Assembly: GCA_949291375.1 (NCBI GenBank)
Contig: CASEVI010000003.1
Span: 78,224-142,223 of the forward strand
Length of the DNA stretch: 64,000 nucleotides
From: an uncultured bacterium
GTDB taxonomy: Bacteria > Bacillota_I > Bacilli_A > RFN20 > CAG-826
Reading direction: 5' to 3'
Shown here: one piece after another, positions 25,843 to 33,125 of the stretch
Layout: every line of letters starts with the position of its first letter
Position numbering within the stretch: position 1 is the stretch's first letter
Program-made: the position numbers and the translations under genes
The notes under the pieces: model-generated
Databases searched by the model: none
What the model was told of the DNA's origin: nothing
What the model saw: the letters and a program-made list of their open reading frames with translations, nothing else

Positions 25843-26952
25843 CTAATTATCAAAATCCGATTTTGTCAAATCAAGGTAATCTCCTTTTTCAACTAAAACA
25901 TTTTGTTTAACAATTTCTAAAGTTTCAGGATTTTCCCAAAATTCAACTTTTTTATAGAATCCATCACCACCACATTGAATATTTGAACATTCAGCACAAT
26001 TTAAATAATCACTCCATTTCATTTCTAGACCACAGGCATGGCATAAGATTTGATAAAAATGATTATATTGACTTAAATCTTCATCTGGATTTTCAGGTTC
26101 TTCAATCTCATCGGCTTTTTCATAAATATATAAATCACAATGAGTTCCTTGAATTGAGGATAAATCATAATCAATTAATACATCTCTAGGAATAGTTTGA
26201 TCACTAGCCCAAACTGAAGATAAAACATATTGTAAGGTAACTGATGATGAAACATTTTTAACGACATAAGATTGTCCACCTAAATAACCATCATCATCGT
26301 TTTTATAATCAACATATAACAAAACACTTAAATCGAAATTTTTATTATCTTCCTCATCCTCTAATGGTTTTCCATTATATAAATAAACTCCAAAATTCAA
26401 CCCATCCATATATGAAGAAGAAAAATTTAAATTATAATCATTAAATTTTGTATATTTTTCTTTCAATAAATTGAAAGCATTCGTAATAGACAATTCATAA
26501 TCTAAAACATCGTTAATCGTATAAATTTGATCATGATTATAAGAACCATCTATTCCTTCATTTGACAAATAAACATCAACATTTATATCAAAAAATTTAG
26601 CTTCATCATCATTATTATTTTCATCTTCCTTTAAATAATAGAAATTAACAATTAAATCCTCTTTAATATTAATGTTCCAGGAAGTTATATCTTTTTTATA
26701 ATATTTATAACCTTCAATATTAATTTTATAATCACTAAGATTTAAAAGATAACCATCATCAACTTCAAAACTACTACCTAAATTCAAATCTATAACATCA
26801 TCTTTATAATAATTAATTGAAACATGATGTTTTTCCTTTACCTCTTCTTTAGGATTAGATAATTCATACATTCCATATCCCAAACCACCAATAGCTCCAA
26901 CACATAAAATTGAAGCTAATAAACCTAAAACTAATTTAATATTCTTTTTCAT
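25843..26952 (-). CDS. Secreted or anchored protein with C-terminal CHAC/CGGDG motif
   Basis: 369 residues with an N-terminal membrane segment (LVLGLLASILCVGAIGGLGY), an acidic beta-rich body and a Cys-rich C-terminus. The latter reads CHACGLEMKW then CAECSNIQCGGDG, four or more cysteines able to bind zinc or form disulfides. The same CHAC...CGGDG module ends the neighbouring protein encoded at 26961-28325. Probably extracellular and part of the element's surface or virion set. Confidence 0.72.
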   Translation of the reverse strand: MKKNIKLVLGLLASILCVGAIGGLGYGMYELSNPKEEVKEKHHVSINYYKDDVIDLNLGSSFEVDDGYLLNLSDYKINIEGYKYYKKDITSWNINIKEDLIVNFYYLKEDENNNDDEAKFFDINVDVYLSNEGIDGSYNHDQIYTINDVLDYELSITNAFNLLKEKYTKFNDYNLNFSSSYMDGLNFGVYLYNGKPLEDEEDNKNFDLSVLLYVDYKNDDDGYLGGQSYVVKNVSSSVTLQYVLSSVWASDQTIPRDVLIDYDLSSIQGTHCDLYIYEKADEIEEPENPDEDLSQYNHFYQILCHACGLEMKWSDYLNCAECSNIQCGGDGFYKKVEFWENPETLEIVKQNVLVEKGDYLDLTKSDFDN

Positions 26953-26960
26953 AATTTTAC

Positions 26961-28325
26961 CTACGCATTGCTAACTTTATTAAATACTTCAGTCTGATAA
27001 GAACATCTTGAACATTGTTGAATTTCATATACATTTGCTTTCCCATCTCCACCACAATTAATATTTGTGCATTCATAAGATTTTGTAGAAGAATTATAGG
27101 AAAGTAAAAGATTACAAGCATGACAATACCTTTTATATGTATATGTATGTTCTAAAGCATGACCTAATGCACTTATGGTTGTACCACCACTTGTAGATGA
27201 ACATCTAGAACATTTATATTTAGCAGTTTTCCCACTACTTGTACATGTAGCACTTGTACCCGAAGAAACTAAAACTGAATAATCATGTCCTAAAGCATCT
27301 ATCGTTTCAGTATCAATATCCGTTATTGTCTTCATTGACCTTGTTCCTCCTGAATAATAAACATCGCCACAATATTCACATGTATGTTTATATTCAGTTG
27401 TATAGTGATAATATGTTCCTGTTCTTGTTCTTTTTTTAGTTCCAGATGTTGTACAAGTGGCTGCTTTAGTTGTAGTCCAACTACCCCAACTGCCCCAAGA
27501 AGTAGTTGTATCATAAGCATTCTTATAAACAGTTTGAGTGTAAGAATGAGAACCATTATTAGTTGTATAAGAAGCATAAACAGGTATTGTTAATGCTTTA
27601 TCTTCATGACCTTCTGGAGTAATAGTAAGTTCAATCGATGAAGAATTAACTGCACTATTCATTCTTATATAATTTCCACTAATAACGACTCCACTTCCAC
27701 TAACACTATAAGATACTGGAACACTTTCACTCATCTCATAAAGTGAAGTTAATAAAACTAGATTATCATAACTAAATGAATATGAACTCATTCCTGGACA
27801 ACTTTTAGATCTTGTTCCAGTTAATTCAATTTCACTAACTAAAGGTGTAATTTCAAAATTATCTTTATAAATTGCTTTACAAGAATAAGATATATTTTCA
27901 AAATAAACACTTCTTGCAGTAATAGTTATTTCGCCTTCAAAAGGTGCTAAACAAACTAATGTAGCAATTGATGAATCATTACTATCAACATCAATTCTTA
28001 CAACACTAGGATTTGAAGATTCCCAAATAGTATCAGTTAAACAACCTTCAGGTTGATAATTAGCCTTAACAGTAACTTCACCATATTCAGATGAACTTGT
28101 CGCCATTGTTCTATTAAATGAGAGAGTAGAAGGTAAGCCAATAATTGGTTTACCTTCTACTTCATTATGATTATGTTCATTTTCACATATTGTAGAAGAA
28201 CAACAATCATCACAATTTAATAAAGAATCATTATTTATAGATGAAACATTAGATGAAGAAATATTTAATAAAGAAGAAAGAAATGCAAAGCAATAAACTG
28301 ATAAATTTCTTAATACTTTATTCAT
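26961..28325 (-). CDS. Secreted Big-type protein with Cys-rich tail
   Basis: About 454 residues with a signal peptide (VLRNLSVYCFAFLSSLLNISS). A bacterial Ig-like (Big_2) segment spans about 65-160 (TIWESSNPSVVRIDV is the typical WxSSNPxVxxVD pattern), and repeats of CxxC-type knuckles follow (TCEYCGD, KCSRCSS, YCHACNL, CTNINCGGDG, CSRCSYQ). A Ser/Thr/Trp-rich linker lies between. ATG 28325 with AGGTG upstream is preferred to GTG 28334. Likely displayed outside the cell and possibly adhesive. Confidence 0.75.
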   Translation of the reverse strand: MNKVLRNLSVYCFAFLSSLLNISSSNVSSINNDSLLNCDDCCSSTICENEHNHNEVEGKPIIGLPSTLSFNRTMATSSSEYGEVTVKANYQPEGCLTDTIWESSNPSVVRIDVDSNDSSIATLVCLAPFEGEITITARSVYFENISYSCKAIYKDNFEITPLVSEIELTGTRSKSCPGMSSYSFSYDNLVLLTSLYEMSESVPVSYSVSGSGVVISGNYIRMNSAVNSSSIELTITPEGHEDKALTIPVYASYTTNNGSHSYTQTVYKNAYDTTTSWGSWGSWTTTKAATCTTSGTKKRTRTGTYYHYTTEYKHTCEYCGDVYYSGGTRSMKTITDIDTETIDALGHDYSVLVSSGTSATCTSSGKTAKYKCSRCSSTSGGTTISALGHALEHTYTYKRYCHACNLLLSYNSSTKSYECTNINCGGDGKANVYEIQQCSRCSYQTEVFNKVSNA

Positions 28326-28334
28326 ACATTTCAC

Positions 28335-29453
28335 CTAATTTTTACCTATCTCAATATCACTACCATCACCAATTTGTACTGATTCAGGATAAATAACTGT
28401 TTCTGGTTCAATATCTAAATTAATACTCTTAGAATAAGAACCTTTTGTTGCAGTGATTTTAAAATCACCTGAACAAGCTTTTAACTTAGCATTCATTGCA
28501 TTTCTTCCTGCTCCAGTTAAAACATTTACACCAGTGAAATTACCAGCAGCTGAATAGAACTCATTAATTGAAAATTCTGTGCCATTTCCATTTGTTCCAT
28601 CATTTTTCTTAAAATCATAATTAATTGTATAATCACTAATTAATGATGAATAAGATACAGAAACAGGACTTTCATCAACTTGTTCAATTGTTCCAGCTGA
28701 ATAAGTTGGTTCAACCGTATAAGTTAATATATCACCATTATTTAAAACTTTATCTTCTACTGCTCCAGTTAAAGTTAAATTTAAACCTGTTAATTGTTTA
28801 TAAAAATTAACTGAACATGTTGCTGTTACAGGAAGAATATCATTTGCTGTAGCTGTAACTTTTAAAGTTGCAGTATGATTAAATGCGGCTAAAACTTTAA
28901 CAGTTACATTTTTAGTATTAGCATTTTCTAAAACGATATAATTAGAAATATCATCGCTTCCAGTCCATGATATTTCCCAAACAAATTCTGTAAATTCTTC
29001 AGCTTCAATAGGTTCAACTTCAGCATTTAATGTAATTATTTGAGGATAAGTAATTGATGTTCCTGCAGCTAATGGTTTAACATCATTAAACCCTCTTGCT
29101 GAAACTCCATTTCTTCGAACTGATTTATCTTCTTCATAAGTAAGAGTATCAACTACTTCTTCCTTATTCATATCATCATCAGATCTAGAATTACCGAAAT
29201 TTAATGAACCTGAAGGAATCTTATAAGTTTTAGTAGTATCAGTTTTATCAACATCTAAACTTTCTAATCTTTCTGTTGTTGAAACTTCACCTTCTTCTTT
29301 TCCATCGTTAATTAAATCTTCAAAATTACTTCCCCAATTTTCAGTATTCCAATCACTAAATCCTTTTGAGGCAACTCCTAAAGCACCAACTCCAGCTGCA
29401 ACAACTAAAAGTGCAACTGTACATCCGATAATTGTTTTTGTTTTATTTTTCAT
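28335..29453 (-). CDS. Secreted or anchored Ig-like repeat protein
   Basis: 372 residues with an N-terminal membrane segment (IIGCTVALLVVAAGVGALGVA). A body of two Big/Ig-like beta domains is suggested by ITLNAEVEPIEAEEFTEFVW..., the WxxxWTGSDD region and ATLKVTATANDILPVTATCS. It is the first of the four extracellular genes and lies 9 bases upstream of the Big-type protein. A structural virion role or host adhesion is possible; no homolog recognised. Confidence 0.72.
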   Translation of the reverse strand: MKNKTKTIIGCTVALLVVAAGVGALGVASKGFSDWNTENWGSNFEDLINDGKEEGEVSTTERLESLDVDKTDTTKTYKIPSGSLNFGNSRSDDDMNKEEVVDTLTYEEDKSVRRNGVSARGFNDVKPLAAGTSITYPQIITLNAEVEPIEAEEFTEFVWEISWTGSDDISNYIVLENANTKNVTVKVLAAFNHTATLKVTATANDILPVTATCSVNFYKQLTGLNLTLTGAVEDKVLNNGDILTYTVEPTYSAGTIEQVDESPVSVSYSSLISDYTINYDFKKNDGTNGNGTEFSINEFYSAAGNFTGVNVLTGAGRNAMNAKLKACSGDFKITATKGSYSKSINLDIEPETVIYPESVQIGDGSDIEIGKN

Positions 29454-29496
29454 TTTCTTAAATTAAATCTCACTTTCCACCAGTGTAATAATTAAT

Positions 29497-29718
29497 TTAT
29501 TTTCTTCTTTTATTTTTTCTAGCTAATCTTCTAGCTTGTTTAATTTGTTTTTTATTACTCCTATAATTCTGTAAATGTAAAGCATATTCATAATTCTGAT
29601 GATTTTTCATAACTTTATTAAAAGTTTCCCGGTCACCTTTTTTAGAAGCTTCTTCTAACTTTCTTTCACTCTCATGATATTTACCTTCTAAATGCTTTCT
29701 AGGAGTATATTTAGCCAT
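29497..29718 (-). CDS. Small highly basic element protein
   Basis: About 73 residues from MAKYTPRKH, Lys/Arg-rich and almost entirely helical (ESERKLEEASKKGDRETFNK), ending ARRLARKNKRRK. The frame stays open upstream to 29796, so the start is uncertain; no candidate has a clear ribosome-binding site. Nucleic-acid binding is likely from charge. Confidence 0.6.
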   Translation of the reverse strand: MAKYTPRKHLEGKYHESERKLEEASKKGDRETFNKVMKNHQNYEYALHLQNYRSNKKQIKQARRLARKNKRRK

Positions 29719-29813
29719 ATTTCTTTGAATCGAACTAAATAAATGAAAATTCTTTAAATTCATAATTTTATAAAAATATTGCATATAGATTTTCATTATG
29801 ATTAAATAATTTT

Positions 29814-29877
29814 AGTGCCAATTACTTATTGCCTGTATTTATTAATACGGGCTGAATTCATGGCACTTTTTTTATTT
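29814..29877 (+). ncRNA. Two-tier hairpin with T-run
   Basis: Outer stem AGTGCCA/TGGCACT (29814-29820, 29861-29867) encloses an inner stem GCCTGTATT/AATACGGGC (29831-29839, 29844-29852; one G-T). T7 follows on the plus strand. It sits in the operon gap between two small genes that are themselves minus-strand. It has the same layout as the cloverleaf at 23677: closed outer stem, inner hairpin, plus-strand T-run. Confidence 0.55.
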
Positions 29878-30184
29878 ATTTTTTCTTTTTATTAGAAAGA
29901 TAATCTAATATTTTCTTCAAATCTGAATCAGTTAAGAAATAAGAATCTTGAACTTTTCCATATTCTTTCTTATTTCTTTTATACACTCGTCTTTGAAAAT
30001 AACATGGTTTTTTACTATTAGGTTTTATATTCCTATCAAGTTTTACATTACTGCTTTTAGCCCTCTTTGGGACAGAAGTAAATTGAATAGACTTATAATC
30101 ATTTTTAACTTCATCAATAATATAATTAGGATGACCACCTTTCTTTAACTTTCTAAAATGAAAATCTTTTTTATTTTTATAAAT
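29876..30184 (-). CDS. Small basic element protein, type B, with ATT start
   Basis: 102 codons starting at ATT 30184, the only codon at correct distance (8 bases) from a perfect GGAGG; no ATG, GTG or TTG exists nearby in frame. The product is basic (GGHPNYIIDEVKND, VPKRAKSSNVKLD, KKPCYFQRRVYKRNKKEYG) and ends YFLTDSDLKKILDYL, like the protein of 23743-24039. The GGAGG lies inside the last codons of the preceding frame. An ATA at 30190 is a less likely start. Confidence 0.65.
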   Translation of the reverse strand: MYKNKKDFHFRKLKKGGHPNYIIDEVKNDYKSIQFTSVPKRAKSSNVKLDRNIKPNSKKPCYFQRRVYKRNKKEYGKVQDSYFLTDSDLKKILDYLSNKKKK

Positions 30185-30186
30185 AT

Positions 30187-30489
30187 TTATAACCTCCTCT
30201 TTTTTCTTTTTAAAATACGATAACAGTCAAAATCATGGCCGTTATAGCCTTTACCATTTTTTATTTTAGATTCAATCCACATCTTAGCATCTTTATAATT
30301 TTTTTCTTTTTCTTCTTTTTTTAATTTCCTTTTTTTATCCTGGATTAAATCAAAACATCTTTTATGATAATTGCCATTAATAGCAGCCTTTTTTTCTGCA
30401 TCATCATCATGACGATTTGCAAGTATAGCTCTTCTAAAATTTATACGAGCCTATCTATCATGAGCCTTTAAACTTTTAAAATAATTCAT
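30187..30489 (-). pseudogene. Small basic element gene interrupted by TAG
   Basis: A 100-codon frame starts MNYFKSLKAHDR, hits TAG at codon 13 (30451-30453), then continues without interruption as ARINFRRAILANRHDDDAEK to KRKKRRL and TAA. The downstream part has protein-like composition and leads straight into the ribosome-binding site of the next gene. TAG serves as a true stop elsewhere in the element, so this is best read as a fresh nonsense mutation. Restart at an unseen codon or readthrough remain possible. Confidence 0.6.
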
Positions 30490-30522
30490 AAATTATTTTT
30501 TAAAACCTTTGTAAACATAAAC

Positions 30523-30549
30523 ATCTTCTTTATTAACCGAAAAGAAGAT
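30523..30549. repeat. 9-bp hairpin in operon leader
   Basis: ATCTTCTTT (30523-30531) and AAAGAAGAT (30541-30549) with a 9-base loop, between the SSB-like gene and the TAG-interrupted gene. No T-run follows on the minus strand, so it is more likely an mRNA processing or stability element than a terminator. Confidence 0.45.
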
Positions 30550-30583
30550 TAAAGAAACGGAAGGAGAAAATATTTGAAAAAAA

Positions 30584-31075
30584 CTAATTTTCGAAATAAC
30601 CTAATCCTTCTTCTAATTCTTTTGAAGGACATGTAACCCAATTAATAGGTTTCATTACTCCATTTTTAATCCAAATATCTAATAATGTTTTCTCTCTATT
30701 GTTTATCAAAGTTGTAAAATAACATCCTGTTCCAACAAGAAGTTGAGCTTGATAATATTCACTTCCATTTTTATCAATTCCATTTACATATCTAACAAAT
30801 GCTTGAATTGTAAATTCTCTTCCTAATACATTAATATTTCTAATTTCACCAATAAGAAGAACAGCATTTTCATCTAATCTGAAATTTAAATGTCCTTTTC
30901 CAAATGGAATAGATCCTGAATAATTAACTCCATATCTTGTTTTAATAGTTCTTACTGTAAAAGGAACAGTATCTAATTTAGCAACATCTTCCTTTTTAAG
31001 TTCATTTAATTTTTTAAATTCATTTTGATTATTATTAATATTTACTTTTTTATTTTCATTTAAATTTTCTACCAT
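30584..31075 (-). CDS. Candidate ssDNA-binding protein of the element
   Basis: 163 residues. After a charged, Asn/Lys-rich leader the body is beta-rich (VPFTVRTIKTRYGVNYSGSI, GHLNFRLDENAVLLIGEIRN, FTIQAFVRYVNGID). It is first in the main operon, as gene V-type binding proteins often are in filamentous phages, and an OB-like fold is plausible. No family motif is recognised, so the function is inferred from position and composition only. GAGG lies at good distance from ATG. Confidence 0.55.
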   Translation of the reverse strand: MVENLNENKKVNINNNQNEFKKLNELKKEDVAKLDTVPFTVRTIKTRYGVNYSGSIPFGKGHLNFRLDENAVLLIGEIRNINVLGREFTIQAFVRYVNGIDKNGSEYYQAQLLVGTGCYFTTLINNREKTLLDIWIKNGVMKPINWVTCPSKELEEGLGYFEN

Positions 31076-31140
31076 ATTTTTACCTCACTATATGCTTTCT
31101 TTCGGCAAAGCTAACCCATTTTTAAATATTTAAAATCCTT

Positions 31141-31146
31141 TATAAT
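31141..31146 (+). promoter_or_regulatory. -10 box upstream of small plus-strand gene
   Basis: Perfect TATAAT 21 bases before a strongly ribosome-binding-site-led ATG (31167). The -35 region is poor (ATTTTT at 17 bases). Confidence 0.45.
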
Positions 31147-31166
31147 AACTAATGAAAGGAGGTTTT

Positions 31167-31301
31167 ATGAAATATAGAATTAACGATATTGTTTACATTT
31201 TAGTAAATTCAATACCAACAAAATGCATTGTAATTGGTTTAAACCCAATTATTTATGGAACAAAGTTTGATTATTTACTAGCTTATAAATTAAATAACTA
31301 A
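31167..31301 (+). CDS. 44-residue plus-strand peptide
   Basis: Begins MKYRINDIVYILVNSIPT and ends LLAYKLNN, with AAAGGAGG four bases before the ATG and TATAAT upstream. It runs against the surrounding minus-strand genes at the head of the main operon, a place suited to a small regulator. Composition resembles short mobile-element proteins with an SH3-like start (INDIVYIL). Function unknown. Confidence 0.6.
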   Translation: MKYRINDIVYILVNSIPTKCIVIGLNPIIYGTKFDYLLAYKLNN

Positions 31302-31314
31302 CTCCATAAATGTT

Positions 31315-31443
31315 TTATTGGCGAAGAAGAGATATTAAATGATTTTGTTCCAATAAATCAAAGAAATCAGCACTAATATCAATTCTCACTATTTTTTTAT
31401 CGTTTAAATAAACTTTTACTACAAATTCCTCAATATTATTCAT
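31315..31443 (-). CDS. 42-residue element peptide
   Basis: Product MNNIEEFVVKVYLNDKKIVR followed by IDISADFFDLLEQ. It is preceded by GTGAGG and ends TAA. Acidic and amphipathic, mixed strand and helix. It converges with the 44-residue peptide with only 13 bases between stops. Function unknown. Confidence 0.55.
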   Translation of the reverse strand: MNNIEEFVVKVYLNDKKIVRIDISADFFDLLEQNHLISLLRQ

Positions 31444-31469
31444 ATAACCTCACTTTCAGATTTCAAGGA

Positions 31470-31721
31470 CTAAATTCTTGAAATCTTTTTTCTTAATTTA
31501 GACATATAAGCTTTAGAATTATCTTTTCTAGCATTAAGATAACCAACTCTATAAGCTTTATCTTCTTTTGATAAACGAATTAATTTTCCATTTATTAATT
31601 TTGGCTCAATCATATTTGTTAATTTACTACCTACTTTAAGTTCAGCTAGATACTTTCTAGCTTTCTCATCAGGATTCAGCAAATATATCTTTTTGCCATT
31701 TTTATTAGTTAAAACTTTCAT
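31470..31721 (-). CDS. Small basic element protein
   Basis: 83 residues (MKVLTNKNGKKIYLLNPDEK ... YMSKLRKKISRI), lysine-rich, soluble. It sits in the early minus-strand block that starts at the divergent promoter near 32720. Function unknown; the tail LNARKDNSKAYMSKLRKK suggests a helical nucleic-acid contact. Confidence 0.6.
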   Translation of the reverse strand: MKVLTNKNGKKIYLLNPDEKARKYLAELKVGSKLTNMIEPKLINGKLIRLSKEDKAYRVGYLNARKDNSKAYMSKLRKKISRI

Positions 31722-31775
31722 TTAATCTCCTATGGATCATTAATCCTTTTAAATTCTAATAAATACATACAAACC

Positions 31776-31892
31776 TCACTTTTTCTTTACATTTTTTCTT
31801 TTGTTTGATTTAATATTTTTACTCCTAGATGATGTTACATCACTTTTATTAGCTGATGCCGAGGGAGTTTTTTTATTGTTCTTCAATATCAT
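31776..31892 (-). CDS. 38-residue Ser/Lys-rich peptide, doubtful
   Basis: ATG 31892 to TGA encodes a very basic peptide (NKKTPSASANKSDVTSSRSK, then repeated KxNxK). No clear ribosome-binding site is visible. It may be a real small nucleic-acid binding peptide or a chance frame. Confidence 0.3.
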   Translation of the reverse strand: MILKNNKKTPSASANKSDVTSSRSKNIKSNKRKNVKKK

Positions 31893-31906
31893 ATTTGTAA
31901 TACATA

Positions 31907-32095
31907 CTAATATCCCTTATCAAAACCAAACATCTTTGCATATCGATATAAAGAAAGCCATAAATATTGTTTTTCTTTAAAATAATCTTTATATCTTTGA
32001 GGATATTTATCCTTAAGATATTTTTCAGCTTCTAATTGAAGATCTATTTTTGGAAATAGAATCTTTTCTGAAACTATTATTTTTTCTTTTTCCAT
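31907..32095 (-). CDS. Small element protein, helical
   Basis: 62 residues from ATG 32095, with AAGGAG eight bases upstream (an in-frame GTG at 32098 is closer). Sequence includes LQLEAEKYLKDKYPQRYKDY and WLSLYRYAKMFGFDKGY. Soluble and amphipathic; function unknown. It overlaps the upstream frame's TGA. Confidence 0.55.
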   Translation of the reverse strand: MEKEKIIVSEKILFPKIDLQLEAEKYLKDKYPQRYKDYFKEKQYLWLSLYRYAKMFGFDKGY

Positions 32096-32250
32096 CACCA
32101 GTACTCCTTATATTCATCTACTTCATCTAAACAAACAACAATATGATTTAAATAATTTTCAATAATCTCTGGAACATCTGAGTTCACAATACCACAGAAA
32201 TCTAGTTGAAGTTCTTTTGCTATGTCCAAAAAATTTAAGTCGATATCCAG
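32095..32250 (-). pseudogene. Small acidic frame, apparently frameshifted at its start
   Basis: An ordered protein-like sequence (LDIDLNFLDIAKELQLDFCG ... LDEVDEYKEYW) is open from 32250 with no ATG/GTG at its head. An ATG with a good AAAGGA site lies at 32252-32254 but in the +1-shifted frame, which ends after 31 codons. One extra base after that ATG would explain both facts. A CTG start at 32250 is the alternative. Confidence 0.35.
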
Positions 32251-32269
32251 TCATAAATTTATTTTCCTT

Positions 32270-32473
32270 TTAAACGATTTTGATATTTTGAACGAATATC
32301 CGTTTCTCTAACAATTCATCCCATTCATCTTCTAAACCTTTCCAAACTCTAACAAGATATTCTTTGAAATTATAAAGAAGATAAACTCTGTAATATCCTG
32401 TTAAATATTCATACTCGATTCTTTCAACCTTACATTTCTGAAGTTTTCCTTCTACATAAATCTTTTGATACAT
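32270..32473 (-). CDS. Small element protein, Tyr-rich
   Basis: 67 residues from ATG 32473 (MYQKIYVEGKLQKCKVERIE), preceded by AGAGG. The body is beta-rich (YEYLTGYYRVYLLYNFKEYL) with a helical end. It overlaps the preceding gene by 43 bases. Function unknown; second gene of the early block. Confidence 0.6.
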   Translation of the reverse strand: MYQKIYVEGKLQKCKVERIEYEYLTGYYRVYLLYNFKEYLVRVWKGLEDEWDELLEKRIFVQNIKIV

Positions 32474-32675
32474 AAGGAAACCTCTTAACTTTCTTAAACT
32501 TTCCAGGTTTAATTTCTTCAAATTTTTCGATTACAACTTCTGTATATTCATCCTCCAAAAATCCACTTAAATACTCAATTGCACTAGAAAGTGCATAACG
32601 ATAAGTCTTAAATAATCCTATCGTTTCTTCATTGATTTCATCTTTTACTCGATAAATTTTCCTCGCATTATTCAT
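32430..32675 (-). CDS. Small element protein, first gene after the divergent promoter
   Basis: 81 residues from ATG 32675 (MNNARKIYRVKDEINEETIG), with GGTGAGGA just upstream. Segments YRYALSSAIEYLSGFLEDEY and FEEIKPGKFKKVKRFPYV suggest an alpha/beta fold. It is the first product made from the promoter opposite the repressor, the usual place for an excisionase or early regulator, though I see no such motif. Confidence 0.6.
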   Translation of the reverse strand: MNNARKIYRVKDEINEETIGLFKTYRYALSSAIEYLSGFLEDEYTEVVIEKFEEIKPGKFKKVKRFPYVSKDLCRRKTSEM

Positions 32676-32692
32676 ATTCCTCACCAGTGAAT

Positions 32693-32709
32693 TAGTCATA
32701 TTTTGACTA
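32693..32709. promoter_or_regulatory. Candidate repressor operator
   Basis: Inverted repeat TAGTCA-TATTT-TGACTA located just downstream of the minus-strand -10 box and overlapping the likely -35 (TTGACT) of the plus-strand repressor promoter. Binding here by the Cro/CI-type protein of 32790-33125 would control both directions. Confidence 0.55.
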
Positions 32710-32718
32710 AAACTAACT

Positions 32719-32747
32719 CTAATATATATATATATGAATAATGTCAA
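32719..32747 (-). promoter_or_regulatory. Strong minus-strand promoter of the element
   Basis: Perfect -35 TTGACA, a 17-base spacer and -10 TATTAG on the minus strand. It drives the early small-gene block. It faces the plus-strand repressor promoter, candidate TTGACT with TATATA at 16-18 bases. Confidence 0.7.
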
Positions 32748-32789
32748 GTTAAAATTCACCGAATAAACAAAAATATGTAAAATGAAAGC

Positions 32790-33125
32790 ATGAACAACTT
32801 AAAAATGTTGAGAAATCTCAACAAATTAACACAAACCGAAATTGCCAAAATTTTAGGAATAGAACAATCAACATACGGTAAATATGAAAGAAACGAAATT
32901 CCTTTAAATGAAATTTATGCAAAAAAATTAGCTGATTATTATAATGTTTCAGTTTCTTTTATATTAAATGATAAAAATACAGAAATCATTATAACCAAAG
33001 AACAATATAAAGACTTATTAAAAGCTAGAGACACAATTAATAACATTGAAAAAGTTTATTCAAATAAAGTTAATATTGAAAATAATTATGGAACTATTAA
33101 TTTTAATCAGGAGGATAAAAAATAA
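32790..33125 (+). CDS. XRE-family (Cro/CI-type) repressor
   Basis: 111-residue DNA-binding regulator. The N-terminal HTH reads LRNLNKLTQTEIAKILGIEQ and continues STYGKYERNE. A following linker and helix include ITKEQYKDLLKARDTINNIE. It is the first gene of the plus-strand module and lies opposite the early promoter with an operator between them, so it should keep the element quiet. Its TAA overlaps the ATG of the nuclease gene. Confidence 0.9.
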   Translation: MNNLKMLRNLNKLTQTEIAKILGIEQSTYGKYERNEIPLNEIYAKKLADYYNVSVSFILNDKNTEIIITKEQYKDLLKARDTINNIEKVYSNKVNIENNYGTINFNQEDKK

